Source of the DNA: an uncultured bacterium
Lineage (GTDB): Bacteria > Bacillota_I > Bacilli_A > RF39 > UBA660
Assembly (NCBI GenBank): GCA_900314225.1
Contig: OMUM01000032.1
Location: forward strand, 1 to 7,055
Direction of reading: 5' to 3'
DNA: 7,055 nt
Made by a program: the position numbers and the translations under genes. The stretch's first letter is position 1. Each line of letters opens with the position of its first letter. The notes under the pieces are model-generated. The model did no database searches. It was not told the origin of the DNA and worked only from the letters and a program-made list of their open reading frames with translations. This document shows positions 1 to 6,063 of the stretch, one piece after another.

Positions 1-2
1 AT

Positions 3-23
3 ATGTCCTTTAAATGTCCTTTA
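3..23. repeat. two direct copies of a 10-bp motif at the window edge
   Basis: The motif ATGTCCTTTA occurs at 3-12 and again at 14-23, a period of 11 bp. It sits at the very edge of the window, so I cannot tell whether it is a pair or the end of a longer array. No function is assigned; chance is possible in such AT-rich sequence. Confidence 0.4.
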
Positions 24-51
24 TTTTATATCATATTTCTTCTAAAACCCT

Positions 52-86
52 TATAAAATAAAGTGACACTGTCTCTCGACAGTGTC
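52..86 (-). terminator. intrinsic terminator with GNRA loop, downstream of the DUF4230 operon
   Basis: Read on the minus strand, a perfect 9-bp stem (65-73 paired with 78-86) closes a GAGA tetraloop of the GNRA type. The stem is followed by ACTTTATTTTAT, a U-rich tract at 52-64. The 5' flank on the minus strand is CCCCCTGAAGAC (84-95). It lies about 250 bases after the stop of the lipoprotein gene and is the first good stop signal for that operon. A homologous element with a different but compensated stem is at 2113-2148. Confidence 0.75.
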
Positions 87-96
87 TTCAGGGGGG

Positions 97-338
97 TGTT
101 GAGTACGTGTGTTATCATATGTAATTGTCTTTATTCATAATACTTTATTATCATTCACCATTAATCAAATGATACCTATTTTATAGCTAAATTATAAGAA
201 AGTCGTTTATTTGCCGTTTAAAATAATAATGCAATCAAAAAGTATCTTATATTTGAATAATTCATAATTTCACGCAACACTAAAATAAAAGAAGCACCTA
301 CCCCAACATTGAGATAAGTGCAATCTAAATATCATTTA
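97..338. other. non-coding 3' region
   Basis: This stretch lies between the lipoprotein stop codon and the terminator. I see no convincing reading frame on either strand and no RNA gene. The only patch that stands out is a GC-richer run near 290-310 (GAAGCACCTACCCC). It is probably the long 3' untranslated region of the DUF4230 transcript. Confidence 0.4.
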
Positions 339-932
339 TTATTGTTCATATTCCCAAGATAGATTTAAATCATTTCTATTTAAACCATTTAATTGGATTA
401 TTTTTTCTTCTATTAATATTTTTGCTCTTTGTTGTGCTTGAGATAACAATTCTTCATCATTCATTGCAATTTCTTTCATTTCCTTTTGAGCTTTATCAAA
501 TGCAGAAGCACTATCATCAGCAGTAATTGGATTGGAATTTATCCAACTGTCTTTTGATTCGATAAAATTTTGAGCATTAAAATCATTTTGATCAACATTT
601 GGTTCACCAATAATTTTTGCTTTTGGAATAAAAACATTAATATTATTTCCATTCTTTTCAATTTTAACTTTTGATAAATTTATTCCCAATCTAATAGTTC
701 CTGTATATTCAGCAAATAACTTTCTTTCTTTTTCTAATAAATGAGTTATCCCAGATTCAACAGGCTTATCATATTCAATAACATTATGATAATATGCTTG
801 ATATGTCACTAAGTTTCCAGTTAATTCTAACTTCTTAATATTTTCTGTTGTTAATTCATTCTTACGTCCACCACATCCAGCAAGAAATAGAATTGAAATT
901 AATAACAATATACTAAAAACCTTTTTTTTCAC
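339..932 (-). CDS. DUF4230 family lipoprotein
   Basis: This 197-residue protein has a classic lipoprotein signal: a basic start, a hydrophobic core (residues 5-17) and the lipobox LAGC, so Cys20 should be lipidated and the protein tethered to the outer face of the membrane. Residues 78-111 hold the DUF4230 core pattern (GTIRLGINLSKVKIE, then an IPKAKIIGEPNV segment). A long C-terminal helix rich in A, E, K and Q (about 143-178) is also typical of that family. The function of DUF4230 is unknown to me. The start is GTG at 930-932, preceded by the ribosome binding site AAGGAGG six bases upstream. Only 11 bases separate it from the stop of the upstream DUF4230 gene, so the two form one operon. 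The core matches that neighbour closely, so the pair are paralogues. Family assignment is from motif recognition; the anchoring is read directly. Confidence 0.85.
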   Translation of the reverse strand: MKKKVFSILLLISILFLAGCGGRKNELTTENIKKLELTGNLVTYQAYYHNVIEYDKPVESGITHLLEKERKLFAEYTGTIRLGINLSKVKIEKNGNNINVFIPKAKIIGEPNVDQNDFNAQNFIESKDSWINSNPITADDSASAFDKAQKEMKEIAMNDEELLSQAQQRAKILIEEKIIQLNGLNRNDLNLSWEYEQ

Positions 933-943
933 TATAATCCTCC

Positions 944-1570
944 TTATTTAACCTCTATTGTATAAGATGAATCATATGCTTTAATCCATTGATCATAAAA
1001 TCCTTCTAAAACAACTCTAGCCTGTTCTTTTGCAGCAGGTATTAATTTATTATCATTTTTGCTTTTTTCTATGGCAGTCTCTTGACATAATTTTCTAGCG
1101 TCTGGCAATTCAGCCGCCTCTAAATCTTTACCATTTATAAATTTTATTGAACCTATATTTGGTTCACCAACTATTGTTGCTTCTGGCATCGTAATCAATA
1201 CTTTTTTACCATCAACTTCAATATTTATTTTTTTAAAATCAATTCCAGCTGTTATTGTTCCCTTACACGATACTACATATTTAAAATCATCAATATTATT
1301 TGACTTTTTATCACATTTTTTTTCATCCTTACATTTCTTTGCAATTACATTATATGTAATATTAGCAGTCTCTAAATCACTTTTTTCAACAATACTTTCT
1401 AAAGATGTTTTAATATGAGTTTTTACACTTCCATGCCCCCTAGTCGCTACAAATAAGCCTATTACAATAATTAACAATAAAACTATTATAACTGGAAAAA
1501 TAGCTTTATTATTCTTTACTCCCTTTTTATTTTCTTCTTTTACTTCTTCTTCCTTTACTTCTTCTTTCAT
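944..1570 (-). CDS. DUF4230 family protein, single-pass membrane
   Basis: The 208-residue protein starts with a charged cytosolic tail in which a KEEV/EEVKEE pattern repeats (residues 2-15). One transmembrane helix follows (about 24-42), then an exported domain. Residues 104-137 carry the DUF4230 core (GTITAGIDFKKINIEVDGKK, then MPEATIVGEPNI), aligning with residues 78-111 of the lipoprotein downstream. The C-terminal region is helical and ends TIEVK. The exported part has four cysteines (80, 86, 102, 162), which is unusual for a Gram-positive surface protein and may form disulfides. The ATG start at 1568-1570 follows AAGGAG at eight bases. It is first in a two-gene operon, with an extended -10 promoter candidate about 100 bases upstream. 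Paralogues with two different anchors suggest a complex or a specialised pair; that is inference. Confidence 0.82.
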   Translation of the reverse strand: MKEEVKEEEVKEENKKGVKNNKAIFPVIIVLLLIIVIGLFVATRGHGSVKTHIKTSLESIVEKSDLETANITYNVIAKKCKDEKKCDKKSNNIDDFKYVVSCKGTITAGIDFKKINIEVDGKKVLITMPEATIVGEPNIGSIKFINGKDLEAAELPDARKLCQETAIEKSKNDNKLIPAAKEQARVVLEGFYDQWIKAYDSSYTIEVK

Positions 1571-1671
1571 TACTACTACTCCTTCATTACTTCTTTATTT
1601 AAATAACTTTTATTTTAGACTCTTCAACTCCTTATAAAAAATGTTTTTCACGCGAATTATATCTATAAATT

Positions 1672-1680
1672 ATTATAACA
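1672..1680 (-). promoter_or_regulatory. extended -10 promoter of the DUF4230 operon
   Basis: The minus strand reads TGTTATAAT, an exact extended -10 element (TGn plus TATAAT). Transcription would start near 1665, leaving a leader of about 95 bases before the ATG. No good -35 hexamer is present; its place is taken by a tandem AT repeat. A second TATAAT occurs slightly closer to the gene, near 1660, with no supporting elements. Confidence 0.5.
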
Positions 1681-1743
1681 TATATTATTTAATTTTTATA
1701 TCATATATTATTTAATTTTTATATCATATATATATATATATAA
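1679..1743. repeat. 23-bp tandem repeat and TA dinucleotide run
   Basis: A 23-bp unit (ATATTATTTAATTTTTATATCAT at 1682-1704) is repeated exactly at 1705-1727, with partial matches extending it to 1679-1731. It merges into an alternating TA run of about nine steps ending near 1743. It lies directly upstream of the extended -10 element of the DUF4230 operon, so changes in copy number would alter the upstream promoter DNA. Confidence 0.85.
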
Positions 1744-1975
1744 CTTGATAAACATTAATTTCTAAAATGCTTTATTCAGCCAAATATTTAGCAGTTTGAA
1801 TGCTTCTCACATAATTAGACGAATATATAATATCAATATTGCTTAATTCCTTATTATTCATTTTTTCTCTTGCAATAATTTCTCCTTCAATCAAAAGAGC
1901 TGTTTTTCATTTTGTATTTAAACTATCTTTATTAGTATCATTATTAACTTTCAATGGTTTAGAATGTCTTATTAT
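1742..1975 (-). pseudogene. decayed histidine phosphatase (phosphoglycerate mutase-like) remnant
   Basis: One minus-strand frame reads IIRHSKPLKV at 1975-1946 and, further on, EGEIIAREKM and IDIIYSSNYVRSIQTAKYLAE, ending with TAA at 1772-1774. These are hallmarks of the histidine phosphatase superfamily: the RH motif with the catalytic His, and the IYSSxxxRxxxTAxxxAE motif with the phosphate-binding Arg. An in-frame TGA interrupts it after 22 codons, there is no start codon before RHS, and the frame is cut well short of the usual 170-200 residues. Homology may continue past the TAA (SILEINVYQV) before running into the TA repeat. The second catalytic His region is missing. It is therefore a nonfunctional remnant. 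Trp is TGG elsewhere in the window, so reading TGA as Trp is unlikely. Confidence 0.75.
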
Positions 1976-2071
1976 ACAATGCTATTAAATCATGTGCAAA
2001 TCATTTTAATTCAAATCATGATTTATGTGAATATAGCTAATTGCACATTATATTATTTTTTATGACAATAG

Positions 2072-2101
2072 TTTATAACACAGAATAATATATAATGACA
2101 A
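2072..2101 (-). promoter_or_regulatory. promoter candidate upstream of the pseudogene
   Basis: The minus strand has TTGTCA (2096-2101), 18 bases, then TATAAA (2072-2077), preceded by TG at the extended -10 position (TGTTATAAA). It lies just past the terminator of the upstream operon and about 100 bases before the phosphatase remnant. It may be the leftover promoter of that gene, and could still send RNA towards the DUF4230 operon. The stretch 1976-2071 holds nothing else I can support. Confidence 0.45.
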
Positions 2102-2112
2102 ATAACATTCTC

Positions 2113-2148
2113 TAATAATAAAAAGTGACCTTGTCTCACGACAAGGTC
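2113..2148 (-). terminator. intrinsic terminator with GNRA loop, end of the four-gene operon
   Basis: On the minus strand a perfect 9-bp stem (2127-2135 with 2140-2148) closes a GTGA tetraloop and is followed by ACTTTTTATTATTA. The 5' flank is CCCCCTGAAGAC (2146-2157), identical to that of the terminator at 52-86. Two of the nine stem positions differ between the copies and both are compensated on the other arm. It lies about 140 bases beyond the stop of the last operon gene. Confidence 0.8.
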
Positions 2149-2265
2149 TTCAGGGGGTCGCGATTTACTAGACCTTTTGCTTATTAAAACTTGTTAAATC
2201 AATATAATCGTTAACCCTCTGTATTATAATTTTTTACAATTTTTTAAGTTTTTTTACTATTTATA
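2149..2265. other. non-coding 3' region with a possible antiterminator arm
   Basis: No reading frame is supported. On the minus strand a TATAAT near 2223-2228 has no good -35, so a separate small RNA starting here is only a possibility. The minus-strand heptamer AAGGTCT (2170-2176) is exactly complementary to AGACCTT (2143-2149), which overlaps the first arm of the terminator stem. Confidence 0.3.
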
Positions 2266-2299
2266 GAACCTAAATAGAACCTAAAACCTATTTAGGTTC
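2266..2299. repeat. 12-bp perfect inverted repeat overlapping a stop codon
   Basis: GAACCTAAATAG (2266-2277) and CTATTTAGGTTC (2288-2299) pair perfectly around a 10-base loop. The TAG stop of the last operon gene is part of the stem. A T-rich tract follows only on the plus strand (2300-2308), so as an intrinsic terminator it faces the wrong way for the operon. On the minus-strand transcript it would be a stable 3' stem-loop. The loop carries a third AACCTAAA copy. Confidence 0.7.
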
Positions 2300-2965
2300 T
2301 TTCTTTTTGCTCAATAAATAAACAGGTATTAACCAACATATTAATTCAATTAACAAAAGATAAACAACCTCTAATATTTGAGATGTTGATGGATGTGATT
2401 CAACTACACCTTTAATATAAGCATGTTTATTTAATAGAGTAACTTCATATTCGTTTCCTTTATGATCAACAACATTCATTTCAGTATCAATAGCAACAAC
2501 ATTTTCATCATCAAATGTTATATACCCACCATTAGCAAAATAGATTCTTTCAACATAATATACTGGAAAACATTTAGTATGTTCTTCATCCGCTTCATAA
2601 CAATCAGAGTCTTTTACAATAATAGCAGGTTCAGTATATGTCTTACCAGAACTAACTTTAGTCATTTCTACATAATACGTATAAGTACCATTAGGTATAA
2701 TACTTAAATCTTTCAAACCCAAATAAAATGTTATTTCTCTAGAAGTAATTATTGTAATGACAATTATTAAAATAAAACCTATTGTGTATAAAAACACATT
2801 TTTTCTTGCCAAATCAACCAAACTATTAAAGAATTCTTTTAACTCATCTGAATTATGTTTAAAAATTAGAAAAAACAATCCTCGTAGTATGGTGAAACCA
2901 ACAACAAGTGATGCTAAAAATATAATTACAGAAAAAAAATCTAAAAATTTTATTAAAGATGCCAA
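2288..2965 (-). CDS. three-pass membrane protein with exported beta-rich domain
   Basis: I do not recognise a named family for this 225-residue protein. Hydrophobic helices are at about 10-35, 56-75 and 197-218. The loop 36-55 and the tail SKKKEPK are basic and should be cytosolic, which puts residues 76-195 outside. That exported part looks beta-rich (NGTYTYYVEM, GKTYTEPAIIV, YYVERIYFANGGYITFDD), resembling small beta modules seen in unannotated Bacillota surface proteins. It has two cysteines (122 and 132), close enough for a disulfide. The start is TTG at 2963-2965, chosen because GGAGGTG sits seven bases upstream and no in-frame ATG fits. It follows the double zinc-ribbon gene by 22 bases as the last gene of the operon, and its stop lies inside a stem-loop. 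Confidence 0.75.
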   Translation of the reverse strand: MASLIKFLDFFSVIIFLASLVVGFTILRGLFFLIFKHNSDELKEFFNSLVDLARKNVFLYTIGFILIIVITIITSREITFYLGLKDLSIIPNGTYTYYVEMTKVSSGKTYTEPAIIVKDSDCYEADEEHTKCFPVYYVERIYFANGGYITFDDENVVAIDTEMNVVDHKGNEYEVTLLNKHAYIKGVVESHPSTSQILEVVYLLLIELICWLIPVYLLSKKKEPK

Positions 2966-2987
2966 CCTTTCACCTCCAATATTAGTA

Positions 2988-4001
2988 TTATTTATTTAAA
3001 ATTTTCTTTTTTTCTTTTTCAAATTCTTCTTTAGTAATAATCTTTTTATCTAATAATTTCTTCAATTTATTTAAATCAGAATATTTTTGATCTATATCAG
3101 ATTTAGATTCTTTATCATTTTTCTTTTTACTATTTTCTTTATTTTTAGTATTACCTTTACTTTCTTTTTCACTATCATCTTCAAACAACTCTCCACAATT
3201 TGGACACTTAGTTGCTGAAATATTTACTAATTCTCCACAGTTATCACATACAAATTGTTCTTCATTGTCTTCAATGTTTTCATTATCGTCTATAAAAGTG
3301 CATCCACAATTAGGACATTCCGTAGCATCTTTATCAACTTCGGTACCACAATTATCGCAAGTAAATGTTTCTTTCTCTTCATCATCAGAATCTATTGGTA
3401 ATTCCTTTAATTCAACTTTATTTTCCTTTATATGTTGCTTTTGTTGCTTCGTATAGCCAACCACAGCATTAGGACACAAATTAGCAGTAATCATTATTAG
3501 TTCATCACATTTATTTTCATTTTGTACTTGATAAGTGTATCTATGCTCATAGCCATATTTATCAGTTAATATTACTCCGTAATAGTTTGTAAATCCATTT
3601 TTTTTATGTTGTAATTTATGAATACCTAAAACATCCTCAAAAGCAATTAACCCACTAAAATCTTTTTTTTCTGTTATATATTTATCTGACATTATTATAT
3701 TTTCATCTTCATATACTATATTGCTATTAAGTTCATTTAATATCTCTTTAATTTTTTTAGGAGATCCGTATTTTCTAAATACAGGATCCTTTAACGGATT
3801 GATTATAGTAATAAGAGTTTTAATTAATAGCCAATCAAACAAGCCAGCAAATATTAAAAATAGCCATGCTAATGATTTATCATCTGGATCTGTCAAATAA
3901 ACAAAAAATCCTATATTAGGTATAAGTGCAACTAAAAACATAACAATAAAACCTTTTATAGCTGTTGCCCTAACATTTTTAACAACATCATTCTCAGTCA
4001 T
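2988..4001 (-). CDS. membrane protein with two zinc ribbons and a SHOCT tail
   Basis: From the ATG at 3999-4001 the protein is 337 residues. Two transmembrane helices (about 16-36 and 44-67) form a hairpin with both ends in the cytosol. A domain at about 75-185 (YGSPKKIKEIL, then DVLGIHKL and YGVILTDKYG) has a PH-like or DUF6709-like look; this is a weak impression. Two zinc ribbons follow with Cys215/218/229/232 and Cys252/255/266/269, each CDNCG plus CPNCG. Then comes a Lys/Asn/Ser-rich linker, and a SHOCT domain at 307-334 (LKKLLDKKIITKEEF). A GTG frame extends five residues upstream to 4016, but AAGGTGGTGA overlaps it and matches a ribosome binding site for the ATG. The last 49 residues before the C-terminal NK are identical to those of the upstream gene product. 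Its stop is 22 bases from the next gene. Probable role: cytosolic scaffold of a membrane complex, by inference. Confidence 0.85.
   Translation of the reverse strand: MTENDVVKNVRATAIKGFIVMFLVALIPNIGFFVYLTDPDDKSLAWLFLIFAGLFDWLLIKTLITIINPLKDPVFRKYGSPKKIKEILNELNSNIVYEDENIIMSDKYITEKKDFSGLIAFEDVLGIHKLQHKKNGFTNYYGVILTDKYGYEHRYTYQVQNENKCDELIMITANLCPNAVVGYTKQQKQHIKENKVELKELPIDSDDEEKETFTCDNCGTEVDKDATECPNCGCTFIDDNENIEDNEEQFVCDNCGELVNISATKCPNCGELFEDDSEKESKGNTKNKENSKKKNDKESKSDIDQKYSDLNKLKKLLDKKIITKEEFEKEKKKILNK
2996..3262. repeat. tail repeat, copy 1 (zinc ribbon-SHOCT coding DNA)
   Basis: This stretch aligns without gaps to 4031-4297 at an offset of 1035 bases. By eye there are 24 mismatches in 267 bases, about 91% identity. 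The SHOCT end is far more alike (3 mismatches in the first 148 bases) than the linker and ribbon part. It encodes the second zinc ribbon, linker and SHOCT domain of the gene at 2988-4001. Confidence 0.9.
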
Positions 4002-4025
4002 TAAAGTAATCACCACCTTAAATTT

Positions 4026-5324
4026 TTATTTTAAAATTTTCTTTTTTTCTTTTTCAAATTCTTCTTTAGTAATAATTTTTTTATCTAATAATTTCTTCAA
4101 TTTATTTAAATCAGAATACTTTTGATCTATGTCAGATTTAGATTCTTTATCATTTTTCTTTTTACTATTTTCTTTATTATTTGTGTCATCCTTATTTTTT
4201 GTTTCACTGTTATCTTCAAACAACTCTCCGCAGTTTGGACACTTAGTTGCTGAAGCATTGACTAAATTACCACAATTATCACATACAAATTGCTCTTCTT
4301 CATTGTTTTTCTTTAAATCTTTCAGTGTTGTGCCAGTTCCTTCTCTCTTAACGTTTCTATCTAAAAAATCCTTATATTCTTTTGGTCTTTGAATATTTAT
4401 CCTTATATCAGATTGATTATTCTCATTATTAGCTTTTGTTGATTCTTTTTTTGAAACACTTGAATTATCTCCCTTTGATTTAAATCTAGGAACCCATAAG
4501 GCACAATTTATATAATAGTATAATAATGCAGGAGCAAAATTAATTACATTAGTAGTTGTATTAGAACCATATAAAGAATATGTAATTATTGCAAAAATTA
4601 AACCAACTATAATTGAATTCCATAATATCATATTCTTGACTTGTTTTTCAGTATATTTATGTTTCATTATTACAATTCTTACAAATGGATATATCAAATA
4701 ACCAAAAATAGTTAGTATTAAATCTATTACAATTGATAAGGCATCTAATTCGTTACTAGCATAATCTGTTATTCTAGCTGTTCTAGCTATATCTTCTAAA
4801 GATTGACTGCAAACAGCACTATCATCAGAAGTAACCATATTCTGTAAAACAATTCCATAACCATTATTTGTTGTAAAAAATTGTTCAAAACTAACTTTAT
4901 TTTCACCACTACCAGTTGATCCTTTTAAATAAATAAAAACAACACCAAAGTCTTTTATTTCCCATTCAACATTATCCAAACCTAATTCATTTTTATATTT
5001 GTCTGCCCATGCTTTTGCTATGTATTCTGCATCTTCTTTTGATGAATAAAGATTTCTATAATTATATTGGTTTCTACTAAAACCACCTTTTTCTTCTTCA
5101 CTTAAGCCACTATAAATGTCTTGAATTCCACCAGTCATTGTACCACAATCACTAGTCCAGACATCATCCTTATTTTCTTCAAAATCTTTATAATGCCATA
5201 CATCTTTATCAATTTCAAAATATATATTTGCTTTATCATATGAAAATTTTTCTAATTCCTTAGCATTTGCATAAAATGGAATAAAAAGAGCTATCACAAA
5301 CAATAATAAATATATTTTTTTCAT
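4026..5324 (-). CDS. exported/membrane protein with zinc ribbon and SHOCT tail
   Basis: From ATG at 5322-5324 the protein is 432 residues. A signal peptide (MKKIYLLLFVIALFIPFYANA) is likely cleaved after Ala21 at an AxA motif. Residues 22-194 form an exported domain with Trp and Tyr and two cysteines (60, 172). Three transmembrane helices follow (about 195-219, 232-252, 261-280); the basic loop MKHKYTEKQVK fits cytosolic, placing the C terminus inside. The cytosolic part has a linker, one zinc ribbon (Cys348, 351, 362, 365), a Lys/Asn-rich stretch and a SHOCT domain (about 402-431). A TTG two codons upstream is possible, but AGGTGG spaced six bases favours the ATG. The ATG overlaps the stop of the upstream gene (TAATG), implying coupled translation. 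I recognise no family for the exported domain. Likely a sensor or receptor linking outside to the cytosolic tail; inference. Confidence 0.85.
   Translation of the reverse strand: MKKIYLLLFVIALFIPFYANAKELEKFSYDKANIYFEIDKDVWHYKDFEENKDDVWTSDCGTMTGGIQDIYSGLSEEEKGGFSRNQYNYRNLYSSKEDAEYIAKAWADKYKNELGLDNVEWEIKDFGVVFIYLKGSTGSGENKVSFEQFFTTNNGYGIVLQNMVTSDDSAVCSQSLEDIARTARITDYASNELDALSIVIDLILTIFGYLIYPFVRIVIMKHKYTEKQVKNMILWNSIIVGLIFAIITYSLYGSNTTTNVINFAPALLYYYINCALWVPRFKSKGDNSSVSKKESTKANNENNQSDIRINIQRPKEYKDFLDRNVKREGTGTTLKDLKKNNEEEQFVCDNCGNLVNASATKCPNCGELFEDNSETKNKDDTNNKENSKKKNDKESKSDIDQKYSDLNKLKKLLDKKIITKEEFEKEKKKILK
4031..4297. repeat. tail repeat, copy 2 (zinc ribbon-SHOCT coding DNA)
   Basis: This is the partner of the repeat at 2996-3262, in the same orientation and reading frame. 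It encodes the single zinc ribbon, linker and SHOCT domain of the gene at 4026-5324. The 49 residues shared with copy 1 without change differ by only a few silent bases. Direct repeats 1035 bp apart could recombine and delete the intervening gene portion. Confidence 0.9.
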
Positions 5325-5794
5325 TAACAACCACCTGCTCTATATCCTGCATCTTGTGCAGCTTCAGGATTATATGCCCAATATGTAAATTGATTATTAC
5401 CAACTTTTTGCATCATGCAATCATATGAATAATAATAATTTCCAAAACCTTCAATAACATATACTACACTCTCATCAAAAAAATCTAATTTATCTTCAAT
5501 ATAATCTACATCTTTATCTCCTATCAATCTATCTAAGTCTTCTTTGTATGATTCACTTATTTCTTTTTGAGAATTTAAATTGTTTTTCAAGCGTTCTATT
5601 TCGCTATTATTTGATGATGAATTATTATTTCCTTTATTTAATAATAAAATCACAATACATATTAAAGAGCATCCAAATAAAACTATTAATATTTCTAAAG
5701 GTAATAATAATTTATTTTTATGTTCAGGGTTTTGTTTGCTCTCTTTTTTATTTTGATTCTTTTCATATTCTTCAAGAGAAACCTTTTTAGCCAT
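5324..5794 (-). CDS. single-pass membrane protein with coiled coil and exported C-terminal domain
   Basis: This 156-residue protein has a charged cytosolic N terminus (MAKKVSLEEYEKNQNKK), one transmembrane helix (about 29-52), a Ser/Asn-rich spacer and a predicted coiled coil (about 64-92, heptad-like I/L spacing). It ends in a compact exported domain with many aromatics (VVYVIEGFGNYYYSYDCM, then QFTYWAYNPEAAQDAGY) and the terminal residues GGC. Cys126 and the very last residue Cys156 could pair. I know no named family, though similar YWAYN-type tails occur in unannotated Bacillota proteins. ATG at 5792-5794 follows AAGGAAGTGA at four bases. It is the first gene of the operon and its TAA overlaps the next ATG. 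An extended -10 promoter lies about 20 bases upstream. The coiled coil suggests a dimer or an adaptor to the other membrane proteins. Confidence 0.82.
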   Translation of the reverse strand: MAKKVSLEEYEKNQNKKESKQNPEHKNKLLLPLEILIVLFGCSLICIVILLLNKGNNNSSSNNSEIERLKNNLNSQKEISESYKEDLDRLIGDKDVDYIEDKLDFFDESVVYVIEGFGNYYYSYDCMMQKVGNNQFTYWAYNPEAAQDAGYRAGGC

Positions 5795-5814
5795 AAGTTC
5801 ACTTCCTTACAAAC

Positions 5815-5823
5815 ATTATACCA
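5815..5823 (-). promoter_or_regulatory. extended -10 promoter of the four-gene operon
   Basis: The minus strand reads TGGTATAAT, an exact extended -10 element. Transcription would start near 5808, giving a leader of only about 14 bases that is little more than the ribosome binding site. A -35 box at normal spacing is not evident (TTGAAA lies only 12 bases upstream), as expected for an extended -10 promoter. From 5824 to 6000 I see only AT-rich non-coding sequence, including a nine-A run near 5932-5940. Confidence 0.6.
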
Positions 5824-6005
5824 TATTATTAATTTCAATCATTTATAAATAGCATAAATATAGAAGAAATAAGCACTAAAAAAATGAAGATTTTAATAAT
5901 ACTCCTAAATATAACTCTAAATATCACCATTAAAAAAAAACTCATAAACCTTTATAAAGTAAAAGAAAAGGAGACTTTTTAGGCATCTAAAATCAACAAT
6001 ATTTT

Positions 6006-6063
6006 CAACAAACTTTTCGACAAACATTTCGACATTGATTTCGACAAACTACCGGTTTATAAT
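6006..6063 (+). promoter_or_regulatory. promoter unit 1 with 12-bp phased motif array
   Basis: The -35 box is TTGATT (6035-6040) and the -10 box is TATAAT (6058-6063), with a 17-bp spacer. A motif of the form TTTCGACA recurs with its C at 6006 (as CAACA), 6018, 6030 and 6042, exactly 12 bp apart. The copy at 6030 ends directly before the -35 and the one at 6042 lies in the spacer. Transcription would start near 6070 and run rightward, but no substantial plus-strand gene follows. Confidence 0.6.

Noticed and set aside
1772..1975. Reading the internal TGA as Trp (Mycoplasma-type code)
   Set aside because: All Trp codons in the intact genes are TGG, no in-frame TGA occurs in them, and the frame is truncated and lacks a start in any case.
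60..2157. A mobile cassette bounded by the two hairpins as direct repeats
   Set aside because: Each hairpin is a good terminator for its own upstream operon, and no recombinase, target duplication or extended repeat accompanies them.
3999..4016. GTG start five codons upstream for the double zinc-ribbon gene
   Set aside because: That GTG is part of the sequence AAGGTGGTGA, which best serves as the ribosome binding site for the ATG at 3999-4001.
2462..4392. Plus-strand frames of 60-87 codons (2462-2707, 2757-2999, 3265-3456, 4129-4392) and another at 5548-5790
   Set aside because: They lie wholly or almost wholly opposite well-supported minus-strand genes, have low-complexity Ser/Phe/Ile-rich products and lack good ribosome binding sites.
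5322..5330. TTG start two codons upstream for the signal-peptide gene
   Set aside because: The ATG has better spacing from AGGTGG and overlaps the previous stop as TAATG; a TTG start would add only Met-Leu.
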